A model generated the notes under the pieces. It searched no databases and was not told where the DNA came from. It worked only from the letters and a program-made list of their open reading frames with translations. Below, piece by piece: positions 5,632-13,888 of a stretch of 20,856 nt of DNA. Position 1 is the first letter of the stretch, and the number at the start of each line of letters is the position of its first letter. Position numbers and translations under genes: made by a program. Source of the DNA: a virus; IMG/VR virus record IMGVR_UViG_3300043449_000920, positions 1-20,856 of that record; one strand, 5' to 3'.

Positions 5632-7473
5632 CTACAGACTATCCCGCGCAGGATCCTCGAGGATCAGTAGCGAGAGGCCGATGGACCCCGAGCTGTCCCA
5701 CTGCACCTCACGCACGAGGGCCACCTGAGCGGACAAACCGATCTCGCTGTCCGTCACTACGACGACATCGCCGCGCGAAATCTCGTCGTAATGGGCACCT
5801 GACACGACATAATCCACCGTCCTGCGAGCGAGCGCGTACGCCTTCGCCTGCACGTTGAGGATGGCGTCGGCAGTTGCCACGTCCCAGATGATGGTCGAGT
5901 CGGTCGTCATCTCGCGGACGCCCGTGTCTCGCGTCGTACGATACCGCGCCTGGGACACTGCACACAGGTACGAGGCGCGGGTACTCGGGTCCGTGCTGTC
6001 GTACGTGGCGTCGAGCGCACGGTACTGCATCGAGACGTTCGTGCGTCGGTTGAAGCAGAAGTTGAGACGGAACTTGTTGGCGATCTTGCTCGAGTCCACC
6101 TTCACGCGGGAGGCGCGCTGCGTCGTCGGGTCCGCGTCGGCGTCGATCATCCAGCGGGCGTCCCGCGCCGTCGCGTCGTAGCGCCACACGACAGGGTAGA
6201 GTCCCTCCGGTCCCGTCGCCAGCGAGCAGGGCAGGATCGGCAGGAGGTTGGCCGAGAGCCACTCCCAGATGTTCACGCGCGCGTCGATCGCGCAGTCGAT
6301 GCGGAAGGTGTTCAGCATGGCCGCTGCGGTGGCGCACCGTCCGGCGTCTACCTGCATGCCCGTCTCGCGGAGCAGGTACGTCAGCACGTCGCCGGCGCCT
6401 CGGACGAGCTGCCCGTCGTCGCCCACCATGCCGCCGCCCTCATCGGAGCGCGTGCGGTCGTACCATCCGACGTAAAGCGGGACGTACAGGAGCCCGCCGT
6501 TCTCGTCGGAGTACGTGCGGTACGAGTCGTCGTCGAGCTCGATGTTCATGTAGTTGGAGCCGAGCGTGCAGACGTTCACGCCGTTCACCGCGACCGCCGC
6601 ACTACCCGCCGTGTCGCCACGCGCCACACCCGGGCAGACCGCCACCGTGCGGCCTCGGGCGTCGGTCCAGTGTTCTACGAGGAAGCCATTGTCTTGCGGG
6701 TCGCTCGCGCTGAAAGCGCCCTTGTAGAAATTCCACGTCTGGTTCTGGATCGACTCCGTGTAGAGGTACACGGTATCGGCCTGGACGCGGTGCCCTGCGA
6801 TGATGATCACCGGCCCCGGGTCCGCAGCGGTGCCGCTCGGGCCTCGATCCCGCGAGATGTGTACGGCGATCGATCCTTCCCACGCAGGATCAGAGAGGCC
6901 GGTCGTGCGCCCCGGGCGCCCGAAGATCACCGGGTAGACGAGGTTCGCATCCTCGGGACGCAGGGACGAATAGAAGTCGGGGAGCGTGCCGGACCACCCG
7001 GCGAAGTACGTGTTCTGGAGCGAGTCAGGCCACGTCGAGGACGACACCTCCCTTCCCGGCGCGGGGATCTGCACGTCACTCTGCCAGATCTCGTCCTGCA
7101 ACGAGAAGTCCACCGGCTCCCACTCGGCACCGTACTCGGGATCGGTCACTCGCCCGACGAGGCGCACGCGGCGCTGCTCATAGGTCTGTCCCTCGCGCCA
7201 GAGGGCAAGCGTTCCTGTGCATCCCTCGAGGCGATGCCCCGCCGCCACCAGCGCCGGCACGTCCACGCCGAGGACAGCCGAGACGCTCACGTTCGCCTGT
7301 GGGATCTGCGAGTCGAGGAGCTCGAGCGCCTCAGAGAAGGTCATCTCTTGGAGGGCGCCGGCGTAGTGGAGATCGCCCAGCACCGTCGAGGGCACCGTCA
7401 CATCATCCGTCGAGAGGCGCAGCGTCTGCCCCGCGAACTCGAGGTCAAGGAGCCAGTAGCACGCGCCGGTCAC
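5632..7473 (-). CDS. Tail hub/tip (baseplate hub-like) protein, 613 aa
   Basis: The protein opens with a distal-tail-like beta segment (CYWLLDLEFAGQTLRLSTDDV, LHYAGALQEMTFSEALELLDS). It continues with a long mixed region containing VYPVIFGRPG, DVLTYLLRETGM (about residue 360) and IDARVNIWEWLSANLLPILPC, and ends in a beta barrel-like part (ISRGDVVVVTDSEIGLSAQVALVREVQWD). The 'dvltylL...' helix followed by 'iw.wl..nllpllp' is typical of gp27/hub-like tail proteins that close the tail tube and carry the tip. Size and position, directly after the giant tail protein and before the fibre, agree. The start is GTG, in a GTGA overlap with the previous gene. No peptidoglycan hydrolase domain was seen. 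Confident as a tail-tip protein; the precise hub role is inferred. Confidence 0.7.
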   Translation of the reverse strand: MTGACYWLLDLEFAGQTLRLSTDDVTVPSTVLGDLHYAGALQEMTFSEALELLDSQIPQANVSVSAVLGVDVPALVAAGHRLEGCTGTLALWREGQTYEQRRVRLVGRVTDPEYGAEWEPVDFSLQDEIWQSDVQIPAPGREVSSSTWPDSLQNTYFAGWSGTLPDFYSSLRPEDANLVYPVIFGRPGRTTGLSDPAWEGSIAVHISRDRGPSGTAADPGPVIIIAGHRVQADTVYLYTESIQNQTWNFYKGAFSASDPQDNGFLVEHWTDARGRTVAVCPGVARGDTAGSAAVAVNGVNVCTLGSNYMNIELDDDSYRTYSDENGGLLYVPLYVGWYDRTRSDEGGGMVGDDGQLVRGAGDVLTYLLRETGMQVDAGRCATAAAMLNTFRIDCAIDARVNIWEWLSANLLPILPCSLATGPEGLYPVVWRYDATARDARWMIDADADPTTQRASRVKVDSSKIANKFRLNFCFNRRTNVSMQYRALDATYDSTDPSTRASYLCAVSQARYRTTRDTGVREMTTDSTIIWDVATADAILNVQAKAYALARRTVDYVVSGAHYDEISRGDVVVVTDSEIGLSAQVALVREVQWDSSGSIGLSLLILEDPARDSL

Positions 7474-10400
7474 AGCTCTTCCTCGATGCGGACGCGGGCG
7501 ACTCGGTAGACTTCGCCGCTCGGATCCTCAAACTCGGAGCCCTGCACCGTGTCCACCTGGAGCGTCTCGCTTCTGATCCGTCCATAGAGCTGGAGCGAAG
7601 GCGAGACGATCGTCCGCACCGTCGTGCCGCCCGTCATGGTGGCGATCTGCGGGAGGTACACGATCGGCGTCACCGCACCGTCGAGCTGCTCCATGAGCCC
7701 GAGCAGGGAGGGCGCCACGTCCGCAGGAGAGGCGATCCCGCCGCCGCCCGCGTGGAGGCGCACGTAGTCCACGTCATTGCGGGCGATGGCGGTCCCGTCC
7801 ACGCCCTCCTCCCACGCGATCTCGACAGCGCGGCGGGCCGGTCCCGTGCGCTGCACGCGTCGGGCGCCTCCACGCACCTCCGTGAGCTCGTAGGCCGGCG
7901 TCATGCTCTGCGCCCTCGAGGCGCTGTACTGCTGGCCGAAGACGTGGAGGTATCCCTGCACGACGCAGCCCACCTCGAAGTACCCCTCGTATGTACTCTG
8001 CACAGGGATCCGCAGCCTGTACGCCGAGTACTCCACCGTCGTCGTCTCGGCAGCGATCACTGTCACGCTCGGCATCCACATCTGTCCGTCCGTGCCACTC
8101 GTCGGGTCACCAGCTACCGCCGTGATTGTAGCGCGCACCTTCGTGCCGTCCCCCGAGAGCGCACCCGCCCACACACCCGGAGTCGAGACGGAGATCGGAC
8201 GCACACGCGTGCCGCCCGACATCACGAACCGTGCGCCGGCGAGCTCATTCGCAAGCAGCATGCGCGTGGCAATGGCCGAGCTGCCGAGCGGCGCGTCGGC
8301 CGTCACGATCTCGTCGTCTCGCAGGAAGCCGAGGCCCGTCTGTCCGGTCGCAGCGTCCACCGTGGCGATGGACTGCCAAACGCCCGCGCCGTCTCGGCCC
8401 TCCCAGTACGCCGTGCGGAAGTTGATCCCGGCGAGGTGGAGGCAGCGCACCGGCCCGAGGAACGGCGAGGTGACAGTCGGGTCGAGCTCCCACGCGATGA
8501 TCTGCTCGCTGGCGGTCGTCGTCGAGCGCCACGTCCGACGAGGCGAAGGCTCCTCCTCGACGTGGACCGCGCGCACTGGGAACCGGTAGTCGGTGGCGAT
8601 CGTCCACGTATCCGAGCGGTACGCCGGCCCATCCGTGCCGTACACCTCGAGGCCACCCACCGCATAGACGGGCGTCGGCGCGAGGTCGCGCGGGAGGAGG
8701 TCGGCAGGGTTCGCCGGCGGCGTGTAGATCTGCGTCTGTCCTGTGCCCGCGTACTGATCCGAGACGTACGCCATGCTGCGCCACGTCTGGTTCACCGCTA
8801 CGCCGGCGCCGACACCCGAGAGGTACTGCACGCGGTGCGTCGTGGAGGCGCCCTGGACGAGCGCGGCGGTCGTGCCTACCTGCACCCATGCGCGATCCTC
8901 GGCATCGCCTCGCGCCCCTGGTGCGTACCATGCCGTCGTGCGTCCGTTGTTTCCGGCAACGAGGCGGCAGCCCACCGAGATGCGGAGCCACACGCCCGTC
9001 GTCGCTGCGGTCGTGTTCACGGTCGCAATCGTGACGGCACCCGTCACGTCGAGCAGGGAGATTGTCGTCGGCGTGGCGACAATCGAGGCTTCAAAGGAGT
9101 CCGGTCCAGCCACGCCGGCGCGGACACGCACGGTCGCAGCGCCCGTCGTCACGGACACCCACGCCTCCGCGATCACGCCTTGAGCCATCGTACCAGCGGG
9201 CGATCCGGTCCACGTCGCGGAGTCACCGACGCCGCCCGTAACCGTCATGCCCGAGGAGGACAGCGCGACAGTCGGAGCGCCCGTCGAGGTGTACGCCCAG
9301 CTTACCGCATCCTGCGTCTGCGGGAGGTCGTACGGTAGCCACGTCCGTTCCCACGTCACCATCGTGTCATGGGTCACCGGACCCGTCAGGGACGGCAGCG
9401 GGACGCTCGCCCACCCGCCCGCTGTGAGGATGGCGATGGATGCCTCAGCAGTCGCTGCGATCGAGTTGTGCTGGTGGCTCACGACGAGGCGCCCACGCTG
9501 CCAGCACGTCGCAAGGTAGCGTGGGTGCGTGGCGCCGGTCCCCTCGCCGCGCCAGATCATGCCCTTCGTCGTCGGGTGCGAGCTCGAACCCGTGCCGCTC
9601 CACTGGCTATCGCCATAGTCGGCGGTGTAGCGAAGGGCGATGGCGTCGAGGCCCGCGAGGACAGTGTCCCGCCCGACAGCGTAGACACGCCCCACGTCGT
9701 CGGCAGCGAGCGCCATCTCGCCATCGTTCCAAGTCGTCGTGCCGAACGCCCAGCCCATCGGGTTGGACGCGTCCTGCATACGCACTTCGGTCGCGCTCAG
9801 GAACAGAGAGTACGCCGAGCCGATGCGTCGGCTCCACGGACGGTTGAGCAGCCCGTACGTCGCGTGGTTCTCGCGTCGCACGTAGGCGATGATGAACCCG
9901 TCCGCGATGGCGACGACATCCCCGAACCCGCCATGGTTGTCGATGTCGGCGCCCGAGTACTGATCGACCAGCTGGAAGGATGCGCCGAGGTCCGCGCTCG
10001 CGTACTGCGCGAGGCGCTGGCTGTACGCCGTCGAGGTGTCGATGATGTCCACGAGGAGGACGATCTGCCCGCCGTAGTAGGCGGCGCGCATGCGGCGCAC
10101 GCTCTTGGACACCGTCGAGATCGATGCCTCGAGGCAATACCGCTGGCCCGTCGTCCACGTCGCGCCGTCGTCGTCCGTGTAGGACATCCACACCTGTACC
10201 GTCGAGGAGGTGGAGTCCTCGACGCAGTAGAAGCAGAGGATGCGTCCGCTCGGCAACTGCACCAGCGCCGGCTTAGCACCCGTCGTGTACACGGCGCCGA
10301 TCGTGACGGCGTGGCTGAACACCAGCACGTCAGACCAGCTCGACGCCGACGAGGCGCGGCGCGAGGCGCGGACAGCCCCGCCCGTCTGGTCCTCGTACGC

Positions 10401-10790
10401 GACAAGCAGACCATCGTCTGCGGTCGAGAGGATCACGGCGTCCCGGTAGTCGTTGGCCGTCGTCGTGTACCGCACCGAGCCCCATCCCGTGAGCGTCTGC
10501 GGGACATCCCACCCGCGCCACAGGGTCGCGCCCTGGTCGCGCCAGACGAAGCCGGCGCCCTCGATCCCCGGCATGCCGGCGCGGAGGGTCTGCACCTCCA
10601 CCGTCGTGCCGCTCTGCTCGCCCGTCGCCACCAGCGTGGCATACGTGTCCTGCGAGGCCACCGCCTCCCCTGGCATCGGTCCAGCCTGAGTCGCGGTGGA
10701 GAGCGTCGAGGAGTACGCGCCCTCGTACGTGAGGCGCGGATCAGGGATCAGGAGGCCGCGGAGGTACGTCCGAGTGAGTGCTGTCGCCAT
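7470..10790 (-). CDS. Giant tail protein with sialidase-type Asp-boxes, 1106 aa
   Basis: The region from about residue 100 to 480 reads like a BNR/sialidase-type beta-propeller. It shows Asp-boxes T205-x-D-x-G-x-x-W212 (within SYTDDDGATW) and S265-x-D-x-G-x-x-F272 (SADLGASF), and a degenerate one near 389-397 (TADYGDSQW). Between these lie blade-like strands such as PALVQLPSGRILCFYCVED, GGQIVLLVDII and IADGFIIAYVRREN. Residues about 495-610 look like a lectin-type jelly roll (GVIAEAWVSVTTGAATVRVRAG). The C-terminal third is beta-rich and may be the tail-attached part. Located between tape measure and hub, it should sit at the tail tip, acting as receptor-binding or glycan-cleaving protein. 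Asp-boxes alone do not prove enzyme activity; the arginine triad of true sialidases could not be confirmed by eye. It starts 1 nt after the tape measure stop. Confidence 0.7.
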   Translation of the reverse strand: MATALTRTYLRGLLIPDPRLTYEGAYSSTLSTATQAGPMPGEAVASQDTYATLVATGEQSGTTVEVQTLRAGMPGIEGAGFVWRDQGATLWRGWDVPQTLTGWGSVRYTTTANDYRDAVILSTADDGLLVAYEDQTGGAVRASRRASSASSWSDVLVFSHAVTIGAVYTTGAKPALVQLPSGRILCFYCVEDSTSSTVQVWMSYTDDDGATWTTGQRYCLEASISTVSKSVRRMRAAYYGGQIVLLVDIIDTSTAYSQRLAQYASADLGASFQLVDQYSGADIDNHGGFGDVVAIADGFIIAYVRRENHATYGLLNRPWSRRIGSAYSLFLSATEVRMQDASNPMGWAFGTTTWNDGEMALAADDVGRVYAVGRDTVLAGLDAIALRYTADYGDSQWSGTGSSSHPTTKGMIWRGEGTGATHPRYLATCWQRGRLVVSHQHNSIAATAEASIAILTAGGWASVPLPSLTGPVTHDTMVTWERTWLPYDLPQTQDAVSWAYTSTGAPTVALSSSGMTVTGGVGDSATWTGSPAGTMAQGVIAEAWVSVTTGAATVRVRAGVAGPDSFEASIVATPTTISLLDVTGAVTIATVNTTAATTGVWLRISVGCRLVAGNNGRTTAWYAPGARGDAEDRAWVQVGTTAALVQGASTTHRVQYLSGVGAGVAVNQTWRSMAYVSDQYAGTGQTQIYTPPANPADLLPRDLAPTPVYAVGGLEVYGTDGPAYRSDTWTIATDYRFPVRAVHVEEEPSPRRTWRSTTTASEQIIAWELDPTVTSPFLGPVRCLHLAGINFRTAYWEGRDGAGVWQSIATVDAATGQTGLGFLRDDEIVTADAPLGSSAIATRMLLANELAGARFVMSGGTRVRPISVSTPGVWAGALSGDGTKVRATITAVAGDPTSGTDGQMWMPSVTVIAAETTTVEYSAYRLRIPVQSTYEGYFEVGCVVQGYLHVFGQQYSASRAQSMTPAYELTEVRGGARRVQRTGPARRAVEIAWEEGVDGTAIARNDVDYVRLHAGGGGIASPADVAPSLLGLMEQLDGAVTPIVYLPQIATMTGGTTVRTIVSPSLQLYGRIRSETLQVDTVQGSEFEDPSGEVYRVARVRIEEEL

Positions 10791-10791
10791 C

Positions 10792-12675
10792 TCAGAGTGC
10801 CTCCCGCATGCCTACCGTGCGCGCTCCCCTTATCTCGACAGCCAACGGCGACCCCATTCTGAGGTTCTGTTTGATGAAGTCGTTGTAGACACGGTGCCTG
10901 TATTGCTGAACGATAACCATAGGTTGAGGTGTCTGCGGGATGCCGGCATTCGCTGCGCGCACCGCCTGCTCCCCACCGATCGCGTTCACTCCCGAGCGGG
11001 ACAGCACGCCCTCCCCGCGCACGAGGCGCGCGTTCACCTCATCAGGGGGAGCGCCGACGATACCGCCCGCGTGGAAGGCCGGCTGCTGTGCCGCGATGGT
11101 CGCCACCTGAGCCGCACCCGCAGCACCCGCCACCGCCGCAGCGATCGGGTTTGGAAGGCTCGCCGTGACAGCGGCGGCGGTGTTGATGATGGCCTCCGCG
11201 AGCTTCGCCGCCTTCGCAACCTCAAACGCCTGGATCGCAGCGTTGCGCTGCGCGGCTACGCGCTCCTGTAGTGCCGCCTTCTCGCTGGCGGTGAGCATCT
11301 CGCTTTGGTCCGCGAGTTGCTGCTGGAGGCGCCCGAGAGAGTCGGCGCTCGAGGAGGCGAGCGCGTCGAGTCCCTGCCCGACCGAGCCGATACCCTGCGC
11401 GATGAGCTGCGCGTTCTCAAGCGCCGCAGCGGCTTCAGCCTCGCGGGCCTCCGTCGCCTTCGCGGCTTCGTCCTGCCGCGCCTTCTCGCGCACGGCGGCG
11501 ATCTGCTCGGCTACGTCCTGCTCGATCTGAACCCGCGCTTCGGCGGCGGCGGTCTGCGCGGCCTCTGCTTCGGCGTTGGTGAGCGCGAGGTACTCTGTGC
11601 GCTGCGCGAGCTCATCGAGCTGTCGCAGTCGCTGCTGCCCCGCTGCGAGGATGCGCTCCTCCTCGGACACCGACGATCGCTGGTCTGCCGTCAGGGAGCG
11701 CATGGCCTCGGCGTAGTCGATCACCGTGCGCGTGTACGTCGCCTGTGCCCGCTCCTTCTCGCGCTCGGCCTGCTCGGCAGCACGGGCAGCGTCCGCAGCC
11801 GCACGATCGGCGTCGGCCTTCGCAGAAGCCGCAGCAGCGGCGCGCTCGTCGGCGCGCTGTCCTGCGTAGCGTGCGCGGATCAGTCCCTCAGCCGTCGAGA
11901 TCTGATCGGCCTGCTTCGCCTGAAGCGCCTCCACCTGCGCCGACAGATCGCGGTACGTCTGCGCCTCGGCAGTGTTCAGCCCCTTGCCCCGGTTCGCGGC
12001 AGCGGCCGAGGCGCGCTGCGTCTCGAGGTACTGGAGCTGCTCGCGGTACGCCGCCTCGATCGCCTCGGTACGGTTGCGGACGGCGATCTCCTCCTCCGTA
12101 GTCGCCCCGGTCGCCAGCGCCTCCTCGTCTGCGAGATCGCGCGTCAGGCGCGTAATGTCTCGCGTGCGGTCGAGCGTAGCGGAGGCGAGCTTCGCCGCCT
12201 CCTCATTCTTCTGATTGACCGCCTCGAGCTCCGAGGCGAGGTACTGATACGCAGCAGCGCCCACAGCGACAGCCGCAGCGACAGGCCCGAGGATGGCGAG
12301 AAGGCGCGTGCCACCCAGCGCCGCGATCTCGAACCCGTCCGCGATGTCCGCAGCGCCACGCGCTACGCCACCAAGCCCGGGCACAACCATGTCGAGGACG
12401 CCTGCCACCTTGCCGGCGTTCGCGCCGAACTTGCCGATCTTGTCGCCTACGTCGCCGGCGGCGTCTGCCGCCTTCTTCGACGCGGCGGCAGTCTGCTCCA
12501 TCGCGCGCTTCGTTGCGGCGGCGCTGTCCTTCGACGCCTTCTCTGCTGCCTTGATGGACGCCTGCAAATCCTTGACGATCAACTTCGCCGTGTCGGCAGT
12601 CATGCCCTGCACGGATGCGAGCTGCGCCTCGAGGTTCGCCAGCGAGGCCGATACGGTCAGGTTGATGTCAGCCAC
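10792..12675 (-). CDS. Tape measure protein, 627 aa
   Basis: The N-terminal ~90 residues are an Ala/Lys/Asp-rich helix (IKAAEKASKDSAAATKRAMEQ). A glycine/alanine hydrophobic region at about 95-147 (LGGVARGAADIADGF, LAILGPVAAAVAVGAAAY) follows, then a very long charged coiled coil to about residue 480. A second hydrophobic patch (PIAAAVAGAAGAAQVATIAAQ) precedes the classic tape-measure C-terminal signature FHAGGIVGAPPDEVNARLVRG with 'GEGVLSRSGV'. Tape measures set tail length at roughly 0.15 nm per residue, which would give about 90-95 nm, a modest siphovirus tail. The start is GTG, overlapping the preceding gene by 8 nt, with a GGGAGG Shine-Dalgarno. The gene follows the chaperone pair, as expected, with one gp10-like gene between. 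No lysozyme domain is present. Confidence 0.9.
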   Translation of the reverse strand: MADINLTVSASLANLEAQLASVQGMTADTAKLIVKDLQASIKAAEKASKDSAAATKRAMEQTAAASKKAADAAGDVGDKIGKFGANAGKVAGVLDMVVPGLGGVARGAADIADGFEIAALGGTRLLAILGPVAAAVAVGAAAYQYLASELEAVNQKNEEAAKLASATLDRTRDITRLTRDLADEEALATGATTEEEIAVRNRTEAIEAAYREQLQYLETQRASAAAANRGKGLNTAEAQTYRDLSAQVEALQAKQADQISTAEGLIRARYAGQRADERAAAAASAKADADRAAADAARAAEQAEREKERAQATYTRTVIDYAEAMRSLTADQRSSVSEEERILAAGQQRLRQLDELAQRTEYLALTNAEAEAAQTAAAEARVQIEQDVAEQIAAVREKARQDEAAKATEAREAEAAAALENAQLIAQGIGSVGQGLDALASSSADSLGRLQQQLADQSEMLTASEKAALQERVAAQRNAAIQAFEVAKAAKLAEAIINTAAAVTASLPNPIAAAVAGAAGAAQVATIAAQQPAFHAGGIVGAPPDEVNARLVRGEGVLSRSGVNAIGGEQAVRAANAGIPQTPQPMVIVQQYRHRVYNDFIKQNLRMGSPLAVEIRGARTVGMREAL

Positions 12676-13249
12676 TGCGGCCTCCCTTTAGCGCCGCCTT
12701 CGTGGCGCGCTGGATGCTCCGAATACTATCGCGCGCGCGCTTCTTCCCGGGCTTGATCACGTTTTCCTGCCACATGCTCCTACCGTCGCTCGCCTTCGGG
12801 TTGGGGCGCACAGCGCGCACGCCCACCGGATCGCCGTTCTCGTCGAGCTTGGCGAACCGGTAGCCCGGAGGCATCGCCTTGTTCTTGCGGTAGTAGTCGC
12901 GCACCTCGAAGTACTCGCTCTGCTGGGTGAGCTTCCGAGAGGAGATCAGCGACAGAGGCCCGGGGCGCTTGATCATGTAGGTGGCCTTCTCGGTCGCGTA
13001 CACGACGCCCGTCACCTTGTCGGTCGTGAGGCGCATCTCCGTTTCGATGCTGTCCTGCGAGTCGCCCGATCGCTTGTCCACCTGGTCATACCAGTCCTGG
13101 CGCGCATCCTCGGCCACCTCGTCTACGAGCGCCTCGATGCCCGTCGCGAGCCCCTTCGACGCAGCGTTGAACGCGGCGCGGAGGCTCTGCTCCAGCGTGC
13201 CGTCTACGGCTACGGTCACCTTTCCCGATCCGTACACGACACGCGCCAT
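12668..13249 (-). CDS. HK97 gp10-like protein (neck/tail completion candidate), 193 aa
   Basis: The protein begins MARVVYGSGKVTVAVDGTLEQ. A helix with VDEVAEDARQDWYDQV is followed by a DKRSGDSQDSIETEM stretch and a strand pair (GVVYATEKATYMIKRPG), and it ends in a very basic tail (PGKKRARDSIRSIQRATKAALKGG). The order 'helix, then sGdsqdSI, then beta pair with tyrosine' is the layout of HK97 gp10-type proteins, which join heads and tails. Here it sits between the tail assembly chaperone and tape measure rather than before the tail terminator, so the assignment is tentative. Its ATG follows directly on the -1 frame stop of the chaperone extension, with a GGAGG site inside that extension. Confidence 0.55.
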   Translation of the reverse strand: MARVVYGSGKVTVAVDGTLEQSLRAAFNAASKGLATGIEALVDEVAEDARQDWYDQVDKRSGDSQDSIETEMRLTTDKVTGVVYATEKATYMIKRPGPLSLISSRKLTQQSEYFEVRDYYRKNKAMPPGYRFAKLDENGDPVGVRAVRPNPKASDGRSMWQENVIKPGKKRARDSIRSIQRATKAALKGGRSG

Positions 13250-13809
13250 TCAGCCTCCGAGCCCCCAGAACGAGGCGCCCTCTGCGGTCACCGTATCACC
13301 CGGACGTGGCTGGAGCGGACCTCGTGCTGCGCGCTTCGGCGGCGGCGTGTGCTTCGCCCGCCACCATCCGAGGACGCGCTCCTGCTGGTCCACTGTCCAC
13401 CCATAGAACGCGTCTGGTTCGCCGCAGTACGTGAGCCCGATCTCGAGGGCTACGGCGTCGAGCCCTCCGTCCGGCCCTCGGTAAAATCCGCGTGGGTCTG
13501 CACCGCCTCCTCGCGCGGGTAGGAGTCCACGATCAACGTGATCGCCTTGCTCGCGGCCTCGGCCACCTCGGACTCAGAGACGCCGGCGGCGTGGAGCTCG
13601 TCCCGCACCGCAGCGCCGTAGGCCATGCCGTCCCAACGGCATCCCGCCAGTGTGGTCTTCAACGCGGGGCGCCCCTGCCAGCAGACGCCGAGCGCGGCGC
13701 CCATGCCGATCCATCCATCCTGTGCCAGCGCCAACAGCGCCTTGGTACGCGCGGCGTGCGAGGCAGGTGCTGCGAGCGTGACGGTACGGCCCTTGATCGT
13801 GACTTCCAT
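13250..13809 (-). CDS. Tail assembly chaperone G-T-type fusion made by -1 frameshift (predicted, about 186 aa)
   Basis: Past the stop of the short chaperone ORF, the -1 frame stays open from before that stop to a TGA at 13250-13252, which abuts the next ATG. It encodes a credible protein segment (GLDAVALEIGLTYCGEPDAF, then YGWTVDQQERVLGWWRAKH, then FWGLGG) that has no good start codon of its own. Long-tailed phages typically make a G and a G-T product by programmed frameshift in exactly this place, just before the tape measure, so this is the expected T part. The best slip candidate is TTTT-ACC at 13486-13480 on the minus strand, codons 109-110. It allows only the P-site tRNA to re-pair cleanly, so the exact site is uncertain. 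With slippage there, the fusion has 109 + 77 residues. Confidence 0.65.
13450..13809 (-). CDS. Tail assembly chaperone, short form (gpG-like), 119 aa
   Basis: The protein starts MEVTIKGRTVTLAAPASH with a beta hairpin, then helices (ARTKALLALAQDGW, GAALGVCWQG, GAAVRDELHAAGVSESEVAEAASKAITLIVDS) and a short polar tail. Small size, helical make-up and location between tail tube and tape measure fit the G-type chaperone that coats the tape measure before tube polymerisation. I chose the ATG at 13809 because an AAGGAG site lies just upstream; the longer upstream reading would run through the hairpin at 13840-13871. Its C-terminal codons overlap a longer -1 frame extension described separately. Confidence 0.75.
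   Translation of the reverse strand: MEVTIKGRTVTLAAPASHAARTKALLALAQDGWIGMGAALGVCWQGRPALKTTLAGCRWDGMAYGAAVRDELHAAGVSESEVAEAASKAITLIVDSYPREEAVQTHADFTEGRTEGSTP
13480..13486 (-). other. Candidate -1 frameshift site in the chaperone gene
   Basis: The minus strand reads TTTTACC, with codons TTT (109) and ACC (110) in the short-form frame. A single-base backward slip on TTT would place ribosomes in the open -1 frame of the T-type extension. It is not a perfect X-XXY-YYZ heptamer, and other slip points before the stop at 13450 are possible. Confidence 0.35.
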
Positions 13810-13839
13810 GTTCCTTCTCCTTCTCGGCGCAAAACGAAC

Positions 13840-13871
13840 AGCGCCCGCCGTACCGTAGCACGACGGGCGCT
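13840..13871 (-). terminator. Hairpin after the major tail tube gene, terminator or mRNA stabiliser
   Basis: Read on the minus strand, this is a continuous 14-bp stem (two G-U pairs) closed by a cUACGg tetraloop. The base of the stem is AGCGCCCG against CGGGCGCT. It is followed by the U-rich run GUUCGUUUUG, so an intrinsic terminator is plausible, though read-through must occur for the downstream tail genes unless another promoter exists. It lies 17 nt after the tail tube stop and before the chaperone Shine-Dalgarno. Confidence 0.7.
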
Positions 13872-13888
13872 CCCCCACCTACGTCGGA

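Noticed and set aside
7299-9338. 679-aa plus-strand open frame opposite the giant tail protein
   Set aside because: It is Arg/His-rich with no domain pattern, lies fully antisense to a protein with coherent strands and Asp-boxes, and is explained by the G/C third-position bias.
9369-10862. 497-aa plus-strand open frame
   Set aside because: Same antisense shadow of the giant tail protein; composition is Arg/Ala/Val/His-rich and structureless.
11305-12756. 483-aa plus-strand open frame opposite the tape measure
   Set aside because: Antisense shadow of the coiled-coil tape measure; Leu/Arg-rich content results from reading Ala/Glu/Lys-rich codons backwards.
13810-13878. Longer N-terminus of the chaperone (start at 13878)
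   Set aside because: It would translate through the 14-bp hairpin and skip the AAGGAG site placed right before the ATG at 13809.
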